In this document: piece after piece, positions 1-6,753 of the stretch | Numbering within the stretch: position 1 is the stretch's first letter | Layout: each line of letters begins with the position of its first letter | Assembly (NCBI GenBank): GCA_050289625.1 | Contig: JBNKGC010000167.1 | Span: forward strand, 1 to 13,537 | Origin: NIC37A-2 sp050289625 | GTDB taxonomy: Bacteria > Myxococcota_A > Polyangia > Polyangiales > Polyangiaceae | Length of the DNA: 13,537 nucleotides | Direction of reading: 5' to 3' | Program-made: the position numbers and the translations under genes | Notes under the pieces: model-generated | Databases searched by the model: none | Seen by the model: only the letters and a program-made list of their open reading frames with translations | Told to the model about the DNA's origin: nothing

Positions 1-564
1 CCTCGGGAAAGGACGAAAAACCCGCAACCTGTGAACCGATGGGCCTGCTTAGCGAGCCGTGGCTCAGCAGCACGAAGCCGACACCCGAGATGAGGAAGGC
101 GGTCCCGGCGCGCAAGGGGGTTCAAGTACAGCTTCGACTCGACGCAGTCGCCGTCCGCGTGCATTTGGCCATGAACGGAGCAGGGGCGAGGGCAGCGCCG
201 GCTCAAGTCTGCACCTGCCGCTCCTGTTCACAGAGGTCATTGCGAGCGATGCCTTCTGTAGTCATTGAACAATGAGTCTCATGGCGATGACCGCTTGCGG
301 TGATCGCAGAAAACATGAGCGGTAAGTGCAGCGAAGGCGAGACTGGGCTTCGAGTGACTTTGACCATTTTTCACTCTCGGGAAGATATCCAGCAATTGGC
401 CTCCGCTATTGCCCGGTTGCTTGCCGAAACGTGAAAAACGCCGAAGGTGCCGGCGCCTCTGCCGGTCGCCCGCGCGCCTTTGACGCTGCGGGGGTTTCCT
501 CGCGAAATCCGGGGGGGGTTCGAATCTGGAAGCCTCTCTCGACCATGCCGCCGACCAGTGGTCG
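1..564. other. Stretch without an intact gene
   Basis: No convincing complete gene is seen on either strand. The left edge (2-115, minus strand) carries an open fragment described separately. The part around 355-440 is richer in A/T than the rest and holds a possible -35 box (TTGACC at 360-365), but the best -10 candidate, AGATAT or GATATC at 383-389, is poor. A run of eight G lies at 511-518, just upstream of the next gene. The reading frame of that gene stays open back to a TGA at 481-483 without an ATG, GTG or TTG before 565, so part of 484-564 is probably coding. Confidence 0.5.
2..115 (-). pseudogene. Possible gene fragment with one hydrophobic segment, runs off left edge
   Basis: A minus-strand frame is open from a TTG at 113-115 to the window edge (about 37 codons). 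It reads like a membrane segment: a hydrophobic stretch AGTAFLISGVGFVLLSHGS. A TGA lies just upstream in this frame. In a neighbouring frame the stretch before it also looks protein-like (HADGDCVESKLYLNP). The two would join as one reading frame if one base were removed from the G5 run at 116-120. This suggests a frameshifted or decayed gene whose remainder lies to the left, or a sequencing error in a homopolymer. It is too short to name and could be chance in GC-rich DNA. Confidence 0.2.
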
Positions 565-1884
565 TTGGTCGACGGCTCCACCGTGCTCGCCCGCGTGCTG
601 AGCGGCGGCGAAGACCGCTCGATTGCCGTGCGCGAAGATCTGATGTCGTCGGTCGACGAACTCGTCGACGGGCTGCGGCACACCGTCTTTTTGGACGACA
701 ACGTCGAGTCCATCGACGGCGCGAGCGTCACGTACCTGCTCGACACCATGGTGACCTGTCAGTACCGCCTGGCCGAGGATGGAATCGAGCCCGATCCGAC
801 GGACATGGAGGAGTGCCTCACCGAAGAACGCCGTGTCGAGTCGCGCGTGGTGGTCACGCGGGTCGCTTGCGATGCGGGCGACAACGTGAACCTCATGAGC
901 CGGGTCGACGAGCTCGAGGTGGGCACCGTATTCGCTCACCAAAACCTCTTCGCCACCATCTTGCCTTTCCCGGAGCTCTTTGAGGCGGCCGCCCGCAAGA
1001 ACCCGCCCGATCCGGGCGAGAGCATCGTCGCCCGCTCGGGCGAGCTTTTGGTCACGCTCGAGTCGACGGCTGCGGGGGCCTCTCTGCTCGAGGTCTCCGT
1101 CACCGAGGCCCTCGACGGCGAAGCGGAGTCCGAGTCGGGCCCTCTCGGCTTGAAGGTCGGCACCGGCAAGTTGGTTTCCCTCGAGGCGGCGAAGGCCGAG
1201 GGGACGATTGCGGGGCAGATCGCCGTGCCCGGGGTCGAGGTCACGCTGCCCCTCGAAGAGTTCGTTCACGGCTGGTTCAACGGCGATTCGATTGTCGACC
1301 CGTCCGAGCCCGGTGGCGGCTCGGTGCTCGCGGACGTGGCCGGCTTCGGAACGGTGGTGGACTTTCTCGCGGCCGAGGACCGGCTTACCTTGTCCGATTT
1401 GAACCTCGGCTCGCGGACGAGCACCGTGAAGCTCACTGGGGGCGCTACGCTACTCAGCGTCGATGTGAACGCTGAGACCGACCGCTCCTTCGACGTGACC
1501 TTCACCTCGAACGATCCAAGCGAGCTCGCCTTGGCCTTCGAGCCCGAGTTCACCCTCGAGCTCGGCTACTCCATGAAGGAAGTCGAAGACCGCGCCAGCG
1601 ATCTGCCGAGCTTCACCCTCGACGACGACCTGGTCATCACCGCCAGCGGTGCGGGCGTCGCGATGACTTGGTTCGAGGAACAAGCGAACGAAGACCTGGC
1701 CATCACGGCCAGTCAGGAAGGCCAGCTTCTGCGCGTTGACGCCGGCTCGCTCGCGATGACGAGCCGCGCCGTTCCCGCCGACGACGTCGAAGTCGCAGCG
1801 GGAGCCTGCCTCGTCGGCTTCGATGCCAACCAAAGCAGTCACGAGTTTCTCGGCTTCGTGGCGACTGCCAGCTGCACGCCGTAG
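565..1884 (+). CDS. Hypothetical protein, probably extracytoplasmic, 5' end uncertain
   Basis: I do not recognise this family. The reading frame is clearly coding, with strong G/C third positions. It is acidic, with five cysteines, and its second half (about residues 150-439) looks beta-rich, with alternating hydrophobic/acidic strands such as LEVSVTEAL, VDFLAAEDRL and SFDVTFTSND. The last residues, ATASCTP, place a Cys near the C-terminus, as in many secreted myxobacterial proteins. The start is a problem. TTG at 565 has no visible Shine-Dalgarno sequence, and the frame is open upstream to 484 with protein-like residues (GGGSNLEASLDHAADQWS) but no usual start codon. No signal peptide is present as called. 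Either the true start is an upstream CTG (526), or the N-terminus was lost by a frameshift near the G8 run at 511-518. Expression would end at the hairpin at 1981-2018. Confidence 0.65.
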   Translation: MVDGSTVLARVLSGGEDRSIAVREDLMSSVDELVDGLRHTVFLDDNVESIDGASVTYLLDTMVTCQYRLAEDGIEPDPTDMEECLTEERRVESRVVVTRVACDAGDNVNLMSRVDELEVGTVFAHQNLFATILPFPELFEAAARKNPPDPGESIVARSGELLVTLESTAAGASLLEVSVTEALDGEAESESGPLGLKVGTGKLVSLEAAKAEGTIAGQIAVPGVEVTLPLEEFVHGWFNGDSIVDPSEPGGGSVLADVAGFGTVVDFLAAEDRLTLSDLNLGSRTSTVKLTGGATLLSVDVNAETDRSFDVTFTSNDPSELALAFEPEFTLELGYSMKEVEDRASDLPSFTLDDDLVITASGAGVAMTWFEEQANEDLAITASQEGQLLRVDAGSLAMTSRAVPADDVEVAAGACLVGFDANQSSHEFLGFVATASCTP

Positions 1885-1980
1885 TGCGCCCTGGCGGTTC
1901 GAGCACGTTGGGGCCGGCACCGGCGTGCTCGCAGCCGCTCGGGACGACTCGGCGGTCGGCGCCGCTCAAGTACGAAACAA

Positions 1981-2018
1981 ACGAAAGACAGCACGGCCGA
2001 AGCCGTGCTGTCTTTCGT
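1981..2018. terminator. Bidirectional intrinsic terminator hairpin
   Basis: A perfect 17-bp inverted repeat: arm 1 at 1981-1997 (ACGAAAGACAGCACGGC), tetraloop CGAA at 1998-2001, arm 2 at 2002-2018. The outer part of each arm supplies AAAG or CTTT, so a short T-rich end exists on both strands, though there is no long U tract. It lies 96 bases after the stop of the plus-strand gene and 18 bases beyond the stop of the minus-strand lipoprotein gene. That is where a shared terminator for two convergent genes is expected. Confidence 0.85.
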
Positions 2019-2036
2019 GGCATTGGTCACCGGGGG

Positions 2037-2717
2037 TCAGGGCGCGCCGAAGCAGTTGAACTCACTATCGTTGCAACCGCAGCCCCCATCCTCGTACTGA
2101 CAGAACCCGTACCCGCTGCACTCATCGCCGTCCTCGGGCATTTCGGCGGGGCAGTCGAATTGCTCCGGGGCCTGGTTGCACTGCCACCCCGGGTCCATGA
2201 ATCCCTGACAACCGCACGTTTCGTTCCCGTAGGAACACATGGTGCCAAACGGGAGATCGCACTCCGATCCCTCCTCGGGCTGGGTCGCCGGGCACTCCGC
2301 GCAATCCCACTCTCCTTGGTCAGGACCAACACCAGCGCAGTTGCAGACCGTGCCGTTGTAGCTGCAGGACAAAAATCCAGTGTCGCATTCATCTCCCGCG
2401 GTGGGCGCGGTGTCGGGGCACAGCTCTGGGTTGTCCACCTCTCCGTTGCCGGAATCCGAGCCGCCTGAAGCGCCGGCAGTCCCAGTCCCGCCCGAACTCG
2501 TCCCCCCGGTCGCGTCTCCGCCGGCGCCGGTGGTACCACCCGTGTTGGTGGTGCCACCAGCGTTCGCCCCGCCCGTAGCCGAGGTGGCCCCTGCTGCGCC
2601 TCCACTCGAGGAGCCATCGTTGCCCCCACCGGAGTCACCATCGTCGCTACCGCAGCCGATCGCCAAAGACAGCGAGAGTGCGCTCGTACCGAGCACGAAC
2701 AAACCAGGAAATCTCAT
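2037..2717 (-). CDS. Secreted lipoprotein with Gly/Ser/Thr linker and three six-cysteine repeats
   Basis: This is a 226-residue predicted lipoprotein of unknown function. The ATG at 2717 was chosen because GGAG lies 9 bases upstream and a signal peptide begins there (MRFPGLFVLGTSALSLSLAI); the frame is open further upstream but without a signal. The lipobox is LAIGC with the lipidated Cys at residue 22. Residues 23-98 are a low-complexity Gly/Ser/Ala/Thr/Asp spacer with GGTTNTGGTTGAGG-like units. Residues 100-222 hold three tandem repeats, each with six Cys in the pattern C-x10-C-x5-7-C-x6-C-x-C-x6-11-C (Cys 100-139, 142-180 and 189-222) and each opening with CPxxxPxxGxEC. Such modules probably fold around three disulfides outside the cytoplasm. 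Similar short Cys-rich lipoproteins are common in myxobacteria, but no ligand is known to me. The coding sequence ends 18 bases from the shared terminator. Confidence 0.85.
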   Translation of the reverse strand: MRFPGLFVLGTSALSLSLAIGCGSDDGDSGGGNDGSSSGGAAGATSATGGANAGGTTNTGGTTGAGGDATGGTSSGGTGTAGASGGSDSGNGEVDNPELCPDTAPTAGDECDTGFLSCSYNGTVCNCAGVGPDQGEWDCAECPATQPEEGSECDLPFGTMCSYGNETCGCQGFMDPGWQCNQAPEQFDCPAEMPEDGDECSGYGFCQYEDGGCGCNDSEFNCFGAP

Positions 2718-2754
2718 CGAAACTTGCTCCAAGGAATAGCCAACCATAAGGGCG

Positions 2755-2773
2755 ACGACGCACTTCGCGTCGT
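2755..2773 (-). promoter_or_regulatory. Hairpin in the leader region of the Cys-rich lipoprotein gene
   Basis: A 7-bp perfect inverted repeat (ACGACGC at 2755-2761, loop ACTTC, GCGTCGT at 2767-2773) lies 38 bases upstream of the lipoprotein start. It could form a hairpin in the mRNA leader or be an operator. No clear -35/-10 pair could be assigned around it. Function is inferred from position only. Confidence 0.3.
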
Positions 2774-3444
2774 GCCTACTTGTGGGACCTAGTAACCAGT
2801 CGCCGCATCGCGCAGGCAGCGCAATGCGAGAAATCGTCCACTTTGACCGGTCGGAACGCTGCTCGACGTCCGGCGCGCTCCTCGCTGACAGCCAGAGACC
2901 GACCTCGCATGTCTGCGGCCTAAGCACCGATGTCGCTTCAGTCGTCAGGTCCGGATGAACGCTCCGAAGTGAGTGATGGATCTCGGGACGTTCTTTCTCG
3001 ATGGCTCTGTCGAGCCGAGACACACACGCTCATGCGCCGCTGTCTTGGGAGCGAGACCTACCGAAGTTCGAGGTGCCTGAGGGAGTGGCAATTGGGTCCC
3101 CTCCCCGGCCTACTTGGTGCGCGCCGTTCCGGACAGTGCAACGACGCAGGCCGAGATCTTGCACGCGGCGGTAGCAACGGAGTGAGTGAGGCTCACCGCG
3201 CAGCGAGATAGAACGCGTTCTGGAAACGTGTTCCGCACCAGCCCGCGCACGCCTTGCGCGTGCCAGACCACGGGCCGCACTTCGTGCGTCCGAGCTCGCT
3301 CGTCAGCGCGGGGGAACGAGCCAGGCCGGAGCGGCGTCACCAATCCCGCACCGATCCGAGTCCACGGCGAAGCAGCCCGTTGAGCCCGCTCCTGGATCGG
3401 GTGGGAGCTCGCTGGCCCCAGCGGAATCGTCCGGGCAGCCTCAC

Positions 3445-3460
3445 TGGCACGCGGGGTGCA
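3445..3460 (+). promoter_or_regulatory. Sigma-54-like -24/-12 promoter element
   Basis: TGGCACG (3445-3451), four bases, then GTGCA (3456-3460) matches the sigma-54 consensus TGGCACG-N4-TTGCA at all but one fixed position, with the invariant GG and GC in correct spacing. It points into the signalling operon. Transcription would then start about 12 bases after the GC, near 3471, which is the start codon itself. If real, either the mRNA is leaderless or the translation start is further in. A chance match in a window of this size is not negligible. No upstream activator site was identified. Confidence 0.35.
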
Positions 3461-3473
3461 GTGGAGGGTGATG

Positions 3474-4595
3474 GTGCCTGACTTGTCTTCGCTCAAGTGC
3501 AACCAATGTCCCCTGCATGTGCACGGCATTGACGCCGCCGATGTCGTGCGCATCGTCGGCGCGATCGGCACCGGAGTGCTGATTCTCGACGGGCGCGGCA
3601 AGGTCCTCCTCGCCAACGACCAGGCTTCATCGATCATCCGTCGCCCTCTGGACGACCTGATCGGTCAGCGCGTCGATGAGCTGCTCATGCCCCTCACCGA
3701 GATCGAAGCCCACGCCATGGCTAAAGATGGTCGGCGCGAGGCGCGAGCTTTCACGCAGCCGGACGGCCGCAAGGTGGAGCTCGGTTTCCGGGCGACCCGG
3801 ATCGCGGCCCCCGCCGGGGACCAGGCCGACGCAGCCTACGTGCTGGTCTTCCAGGACGACACCAGCATTGAGCGTCTGCGCCGCGAGCACGACCGACTGA
3901 TGCAGCTCGCCGCGGTCAGCGACGTGCTCCCGTCGGTGATGCACGAGCTGAAGAACCCGCTGGCGGCTATTACATCGGCTGTGGAGCTCGTCCTCGATGA
4001 ACTTGGCGAGGGCCCGGTGCGCGACGATCTGCAGAGTGTGCTCGGCGAGATCCGGCGCATGAAACTCACCCTCGAGGGCATTGGCTCGGTCGGTCGCGAG
4101 CTCGTGTCGGGGCGGCCCACGGCGATTGACTTCGCCATCACCGAGGCCTTCCACGTGCTGCTTCGCCCGGGAACCTCGCGCGGCATCGCAATGGAATGTC
4201 ACGTGCCCGCCATGCCGCTCCTGCCCTTCGACCCCTCAGTTTTGCGAGCGATCGTATTCAATCTGATCCAAAACGCGATCCATGCGTGCGAAAGTGGCGG
4301 ATGCACGATTCGGCTGTCGGCGGAGTTCCAGCGTGAGCAGCAGCGGCTAGAGCTCAGGATTTCGGACACCGGCCAGGGCATGAGCGAAGAGGTAGTCGCT
4401 TCGTGCACCGACCTTTTCTTCACGACCAAGGCTCACGGTAGCGGCATTGGCCTCGCACTGGTGGTGCGTGCCGTCGAAGGTGCCGGGGGACAGCTGTGCG
4501 TCCAGTCGGTCGAGGGTCGAGGGACCGACATACGCATCATCCTTCCGGTCCCCGAGCCAGGCACAAGACGCGCCCAAGGCGAAACCATCCACTAG
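3474..4595 (+). CDS. Soluble PAS-domain sensor histidine kinase (NtrB-like) with N-terminal CxxC
   Basis: This is a 373-residue cytoplasmic histidine kinase with no membrane segment. From the N-terminus it has: a short head with CNQCPLH (Cys 9 and 12), which could bind metal or respond to redox; a PAS domain (about 20-130; GVLILDGRGKVLLAN is a typical first strand pair); a linker helix; an H-box MHELKNPLAAI with the phospho-accepting His 157; an N-box NLIQNAIHA (about 264-272); a D/G1 box DTGQGM (298-303); an F-box LFFTTK; and a G2 box GSGIGLAL (322-329). All catalytic boxes are intact. GTG at 3474 is preferred because GGAGG at 3463-3467 sits 6 bases upstream; ATG 3471 or GTG 3456 are alternatives. 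It should autophosphorylate and pass phosphate to the REC protein two genes downstream. It is the first gene of the operon, and the next gene begins 30 bases after it. Confidence 0.93.
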   Translation: MPDLSSLKCNQCPLHVHGIDAADVVRIVGAIGTGVLILDGRGKVLLANDQASSIIRRPLDDLIGQRVDELLMPLTEIEAHAMAKDGRREARAFTQPDGRKVELGFRATRIAAPAGDQADAAYVLVFQDDTSIERLRREHDRLMQLAAVSDVLPSVMHELKNPLAAITSAVELVLDELGEGPVRDDLQSVLGEIRRMKLTLEGIGSVGRELVSGRPTAIDFAITEAFHVLLRPGTSRGIAMECHVPAMPLLPFDPSVLRAIVFNLIQNAIHACESGGCTIRLSAEFQREQQRLELRISDTGQGMSEEVVASCTDLFFTTKAHGSGIGLALVVRAVEGAGGQLCVQSVEGRGTDIRIILPVPEPGTRRAQGETIH

Positions 4596-4625
4596 AGCAG
4601 ACATCCTCGCGAGGAATTCCGATCC

Positions 4626-4991
4626 ATGTCCCGCACCGACGAACTGAACCGTATCCTCCGATCACTTCAGGCCGGAACGCCTGACATCGAGGCAAGTGCA
4701 CTCATCTCGGAGGACGGTCTGATGATCGCAAGCGCGCTTCCGCAGCACGTCGACGAGGCGCGCATCGCGGGCATGAGCTCGACTCTGCTCAGCCTCGGCA
4801 CCCGCGCGGCGAACGAGCTCGATCGGGGCGAGTTGAACCAGGTGCTGATCCGAGGCTCGAACGGATACGTCGTGATGATGCGCGCGGTGCAGGGGACGAT
4901 GCTTCTCGTACTCACCACGGACGAGGCCAAGCTCGGCCTCATCCTGCTCGACATGGGTCGTGCCGTGAAGGACATCGGGCGCGTTCTCTGA
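4626..4991 (+). CDS. Roadblock/LC7 domain protein
   Basis: A 121-residue single-domain Roadblock/LC7 protein. The family's alpha-beta layout is visible: an N-terminal helix (TDELNRILRSLQ), a strand pair around ALISEDGLMIAS, a long central helix (ARIAGMSSTLLSLGTRAANEL), paired strands (QVLIRGSNGYVVMMRA, MLLVLTT) and a C-terminal helix. Prokaryotic members such as MglB homodimerise and bind or regulate small Ras-like GTPases; others act as scaffolds. No GTPase gene is present in this operon, so the partner may be the ParA-type ATPase or an MglA encoded elsewhere. ATG 4626 is preceded by GAGGA about 10 bases upstream. Length is normal for the family. It sits between the kinase and the response regulator, 30 and 23 bases from them. 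Confidence 0.9.
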   Translation: MSRTDELNRILRSLQAGTPDIEASALISEDGLMIASALPQHVDEARIAGMSSTLLSLGTRAANELDRGELNQVLIRGSNGYVVMMRAVQGTMLLVLTTDEAKLGLILLDMGRAVKDIGRVL

Positions 4992-5014
4992 CGTTTGGGG
5001 GCGCGAGCGAAGGT

Positions 5015-5941
5015 ATGCCCACCCTCCTCCTCATAGAAGACGAGGCGATGCTGCGCTCGAACGTCGCACGGTCCCTCTCGCGTCTGCCGGACATGACCGT
5101 CATGGACGCCGGATCGCTCGAGGAAGCTCTGCCCCTGCTCGACCGGCAGCGCCCCGACATCATCGTTTCCGATATCGATCTGCCGCGGCGCACCGGCATC
5201 GAGGTGCTCGGGGAGCTCGCCGCTAGGAAGTTGCACATCCCGATCGTGTTCGTAACCGGATACCTTCGCGCCTACGGCGCGCAGATCCCACGCCACGAGG
5301 GTATCGAGGTGCTGGAGAAGCCGCTCTCGATCGAAGACCTCCGCGCGACCATCGAACGCCGCATCGGCCTGAAAGAGTCGCTTCGACCGCCCGCCCCGTT
5401 CGGCGTCCCCGACTATATGCAACTCGCCGGTATGGGGCGTCACTCGGTGATCATCGACGTCAGCGTCGACGGTCTGCGCGTCGGAACGGTCGTAATGGTT
5501 CGGGGCGATGCCTGGGCGGCCAACGACGCCGAGGGCGGTGGCTCCGAAGCACTGCGGCGCCTCGCGTTCCTCCCGGGCGGAGTTGTTTCGTGTCGATCTC
5601 TTGCGGGAGAACCGGGACCGCGCAACCTCGATGGCTCGTGGGAGTGGGTCTTGCTCGAGGCGGCTCGCTCCGAAGACGAGCGCGGCGAGACGCCTACGCA
5701 ACAGGTACCGCAGAGCGTGATGACACCCGATGAATTGGCAAAGCACGCGTTCGAGCGCGCATGGGACGAGGGAATCGGCGCGCTGCTTCGCAAGGACTAT
5801 GCGGCCGCCATGAGCGCCTTTTTTGCCGCGCGCGAGTTCGCCCCGGATGACGCGAAGGTGCGCGCGAACATCGAGCGACTCACCCAGATGGGGGTGGAGC
5901 TGCCGCAGCAATCGACCGACGAACAGGGAGCGCCCGAATGA
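5015..5941 (+). CDS. Response regulator: REC - PATAN/DUF4388-like - TPR
   Basis: A 308-residue response regulator without a DNA-binding domain. Residues 1-115 form a complete REC domain: acidic pocket E8-D9, phospho-acceptor D53 in VSDIDLP, T81 in FVTGY and K102 in EKP. Residues about 128-225 (FGVPDYMQLAGMGRHSV through SWEWVLLEAA) resemble the PATAN/DUF4388 domain often found after REC in myxobacteria and cyanobacteria, which is thought to mediate protein contacts. Residues about 243-287 (AFERAWDEGIGALLRKDYAAA...) form a TPR-like helical pair. The output is therefore probably protein-protein, for instance with the Roadblock or ParA proteins beside it. The Shine-Dalgarno is weak (GAAGG very close to ATG 5015). 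The last four bases overlap the next ATG (ATGA), indicating translational coupling. The PATAN assignment is by overall pattern and less certain than REC. Confidence 0.9.
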   Translation: MPTLLLIEDEAMLRSNVARSLSRLPDMTVMDAGSLEEALPLLDRQRPDIIVSDIDLPRRTGIEVLGELAARKLHIPIVFVTGYLRAYGAQIPRHEGIEVLEKPLSIEDLRATIERRIGLKESLRPPAPFGVPDYMQLAGMGRHSVIIDVSVDGLRVGTVVMVRGDAWAANDAEGGGSEALRRLAFLPGGVVSCRSLAGEPGPRNLDGSWEWVLLEAARSEDERGETPTQQVPQSVMTPDELAKHAFERAWDEGIGALLRKDYAAAMSAFFAAREFAPDDAKVRANIERLTQMGVELPQQSTDEQGAPE

Positions 5942-6753
5942 CCCGTCGTATCACGATCACCAGCCCTAAGGGCGGCGTCGGCAAGACGACCGTCGCACTG
6001 AACCTCGCGCTGGCGATAGCCGAACGCGGCACGCCAACGTTACTCGTAGACGTCGACCCCCAAGGCGGCATCGGCCACTCGCTCGCGCAGAGCGACGCCG
6101 AACTACCAGGCATCGCCGACGCGCTCATGGGCGCGTGTTCACCGGCGGAAGCCATCCGTCCGACGAAGCTGCGTACGCTCTCGCTGCTGCCACGCGGTCG
6201 GCTCGCGCCGGTGGACGCCGCAGAATTCGAACTCGCCGTCGGTACCTCGCCCGCGTTGGACGAACTCCTGCGTACTGTGGAGGCGCCGTTCGAAGTCGTC
6301 CTCATCGACACCCCGTCGGGAGTGGGCCTCGTCTCGCGGGCCGCATTGCGCTGCTCGGACTTCGCACTCGTGCCGTTTCAGGCGGAGCCGCTCGCGCTCC
6401 GCTCGCTGGTGCAGGCCCTCGAAGTCATTCGTCACGTCCAGCGGGCGGAGAACCCGAAACTCGAGCTGCTCGGCATCCTGCCGACCATGGTCGAACGGAT
6501 GAAGGAACCCTCGCACCAGGTCATGGTCGAGATCTGGTCCGGCTTCGAGGGGGTCCTCGACACCACGATACCGCGCGCGGAGGTCTTCGCGAACGCAAGC
6601 CAACGAGGCCTTCCCGTAGCCTTCCTGGGCGGCGCTCCGAGTCCCGAAGCACGGCGCTTCACCGGACTCGCCGCCGAGGTAACTGAGCTGATGAACCGTC
6701 TCCGACCAAGCGAGGCCGAGCATGCCGAACGAGCTGAACAAGCACTGCTCTGA
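5938..6753 (+). CDS. ParA/MinD-family ATPase
   Basis: A 271-residue P-loop ATPase of the ParA/MinD/Soj group. The deviant Walker A motif KGGVGKTT (residues 11-18) has the signature first lysine K11 that supports ATP-sandwich dimers. Walker A' is VDVDPQGG (D38, D40) and Walker B is VVLIDTPSG (D124). Orphan ParA-like ATPases outside par loci often position chemosensory arrays, flagella or other cell-pole cargo (ParC, PpfA, FlhG types). No ParB, centromere-like repeat or MinD-like C-terminal amphipathic helix is seen; the tail (EAEHAERAEQALL) is a charged helix. GGAG lies 7 bases before ATG 5938. It overlaps the upstream regulator gene by 4 bases and the downstream gene by 32. Context argues for a localisation or switch role in this signalling module, not DNA segregation. 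Confidence 0.92.
   Translation: MTRRITITSPKGGVGKTTVALNLALAIAERGTPTLLVDVDPQGGIGHSLAQSDAELPGIADALMGACSPAEAIRPTKLRTLSLLPRGRLAPVDAAEFELAVGTSPALDELLRTVEAPFEVVLIDTPSGVGLVSRAALRCSDFALVPFQAEPLALRSLVQALEVIRHVQRAENPKLELLGILPTMVERMKEPSHQVMVEIWSGFEGVLDTTIPRAEVFANASQRGLPVAFLGGAPSPEARRFTGLAAEVTELMNRLRPSEAEHAERAEQALL

Larger units (their letters stand above)
2718..3473. other. Long gene-free divergent region
   Basis: About 750 bases separate the minus-strand lipoprotein from the plus-strand signalling operon. Open frames exist on both strands (for example 2930-3211 plus and 3110-3637 minus), but their residue content is Arg/Ser/Pro-rich, as expected for non-coding GC-rich DNA. None has a plausible start with a ribosome-binding site. 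The region should hold the promoters for both flanking units. What I see is the small hairpin at 2755-2773 and the sigma-54-like element at 3445-3460. The rest shows no recognisable repeat or RNA gene. Confidence 0.5.

Noticed and set aside
406..1269. Minus-strand frame of 287 residues opposite the 565-1884 gene
   Set aside because: Looks almost plausible, but it is the antisense of a frame with better codon bias, lacks a ribosome-binding site and shows no domain.
3110..3637. Minus-strand frame of 175 residues across the operon promoter region
   Set aside because: Overlaps the kinase N-terminus, is Arg/Thr/Pro-rich and has no recognisable fold.
4667..5911. Minus-strand frame of 414 residues opposite the Roadblock and REC genes
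   Set aside because: Spans two well-supported plus-strand genes; composition is His/Arg/Gly-rich antisense sequence.
5938..6753. Plasmid or chromosome partition locus
   Set aside because: A ParA-type gene is present, but no ParB gene and no iterated centromere-like sites are seen, and its neighbours are signalling genes.
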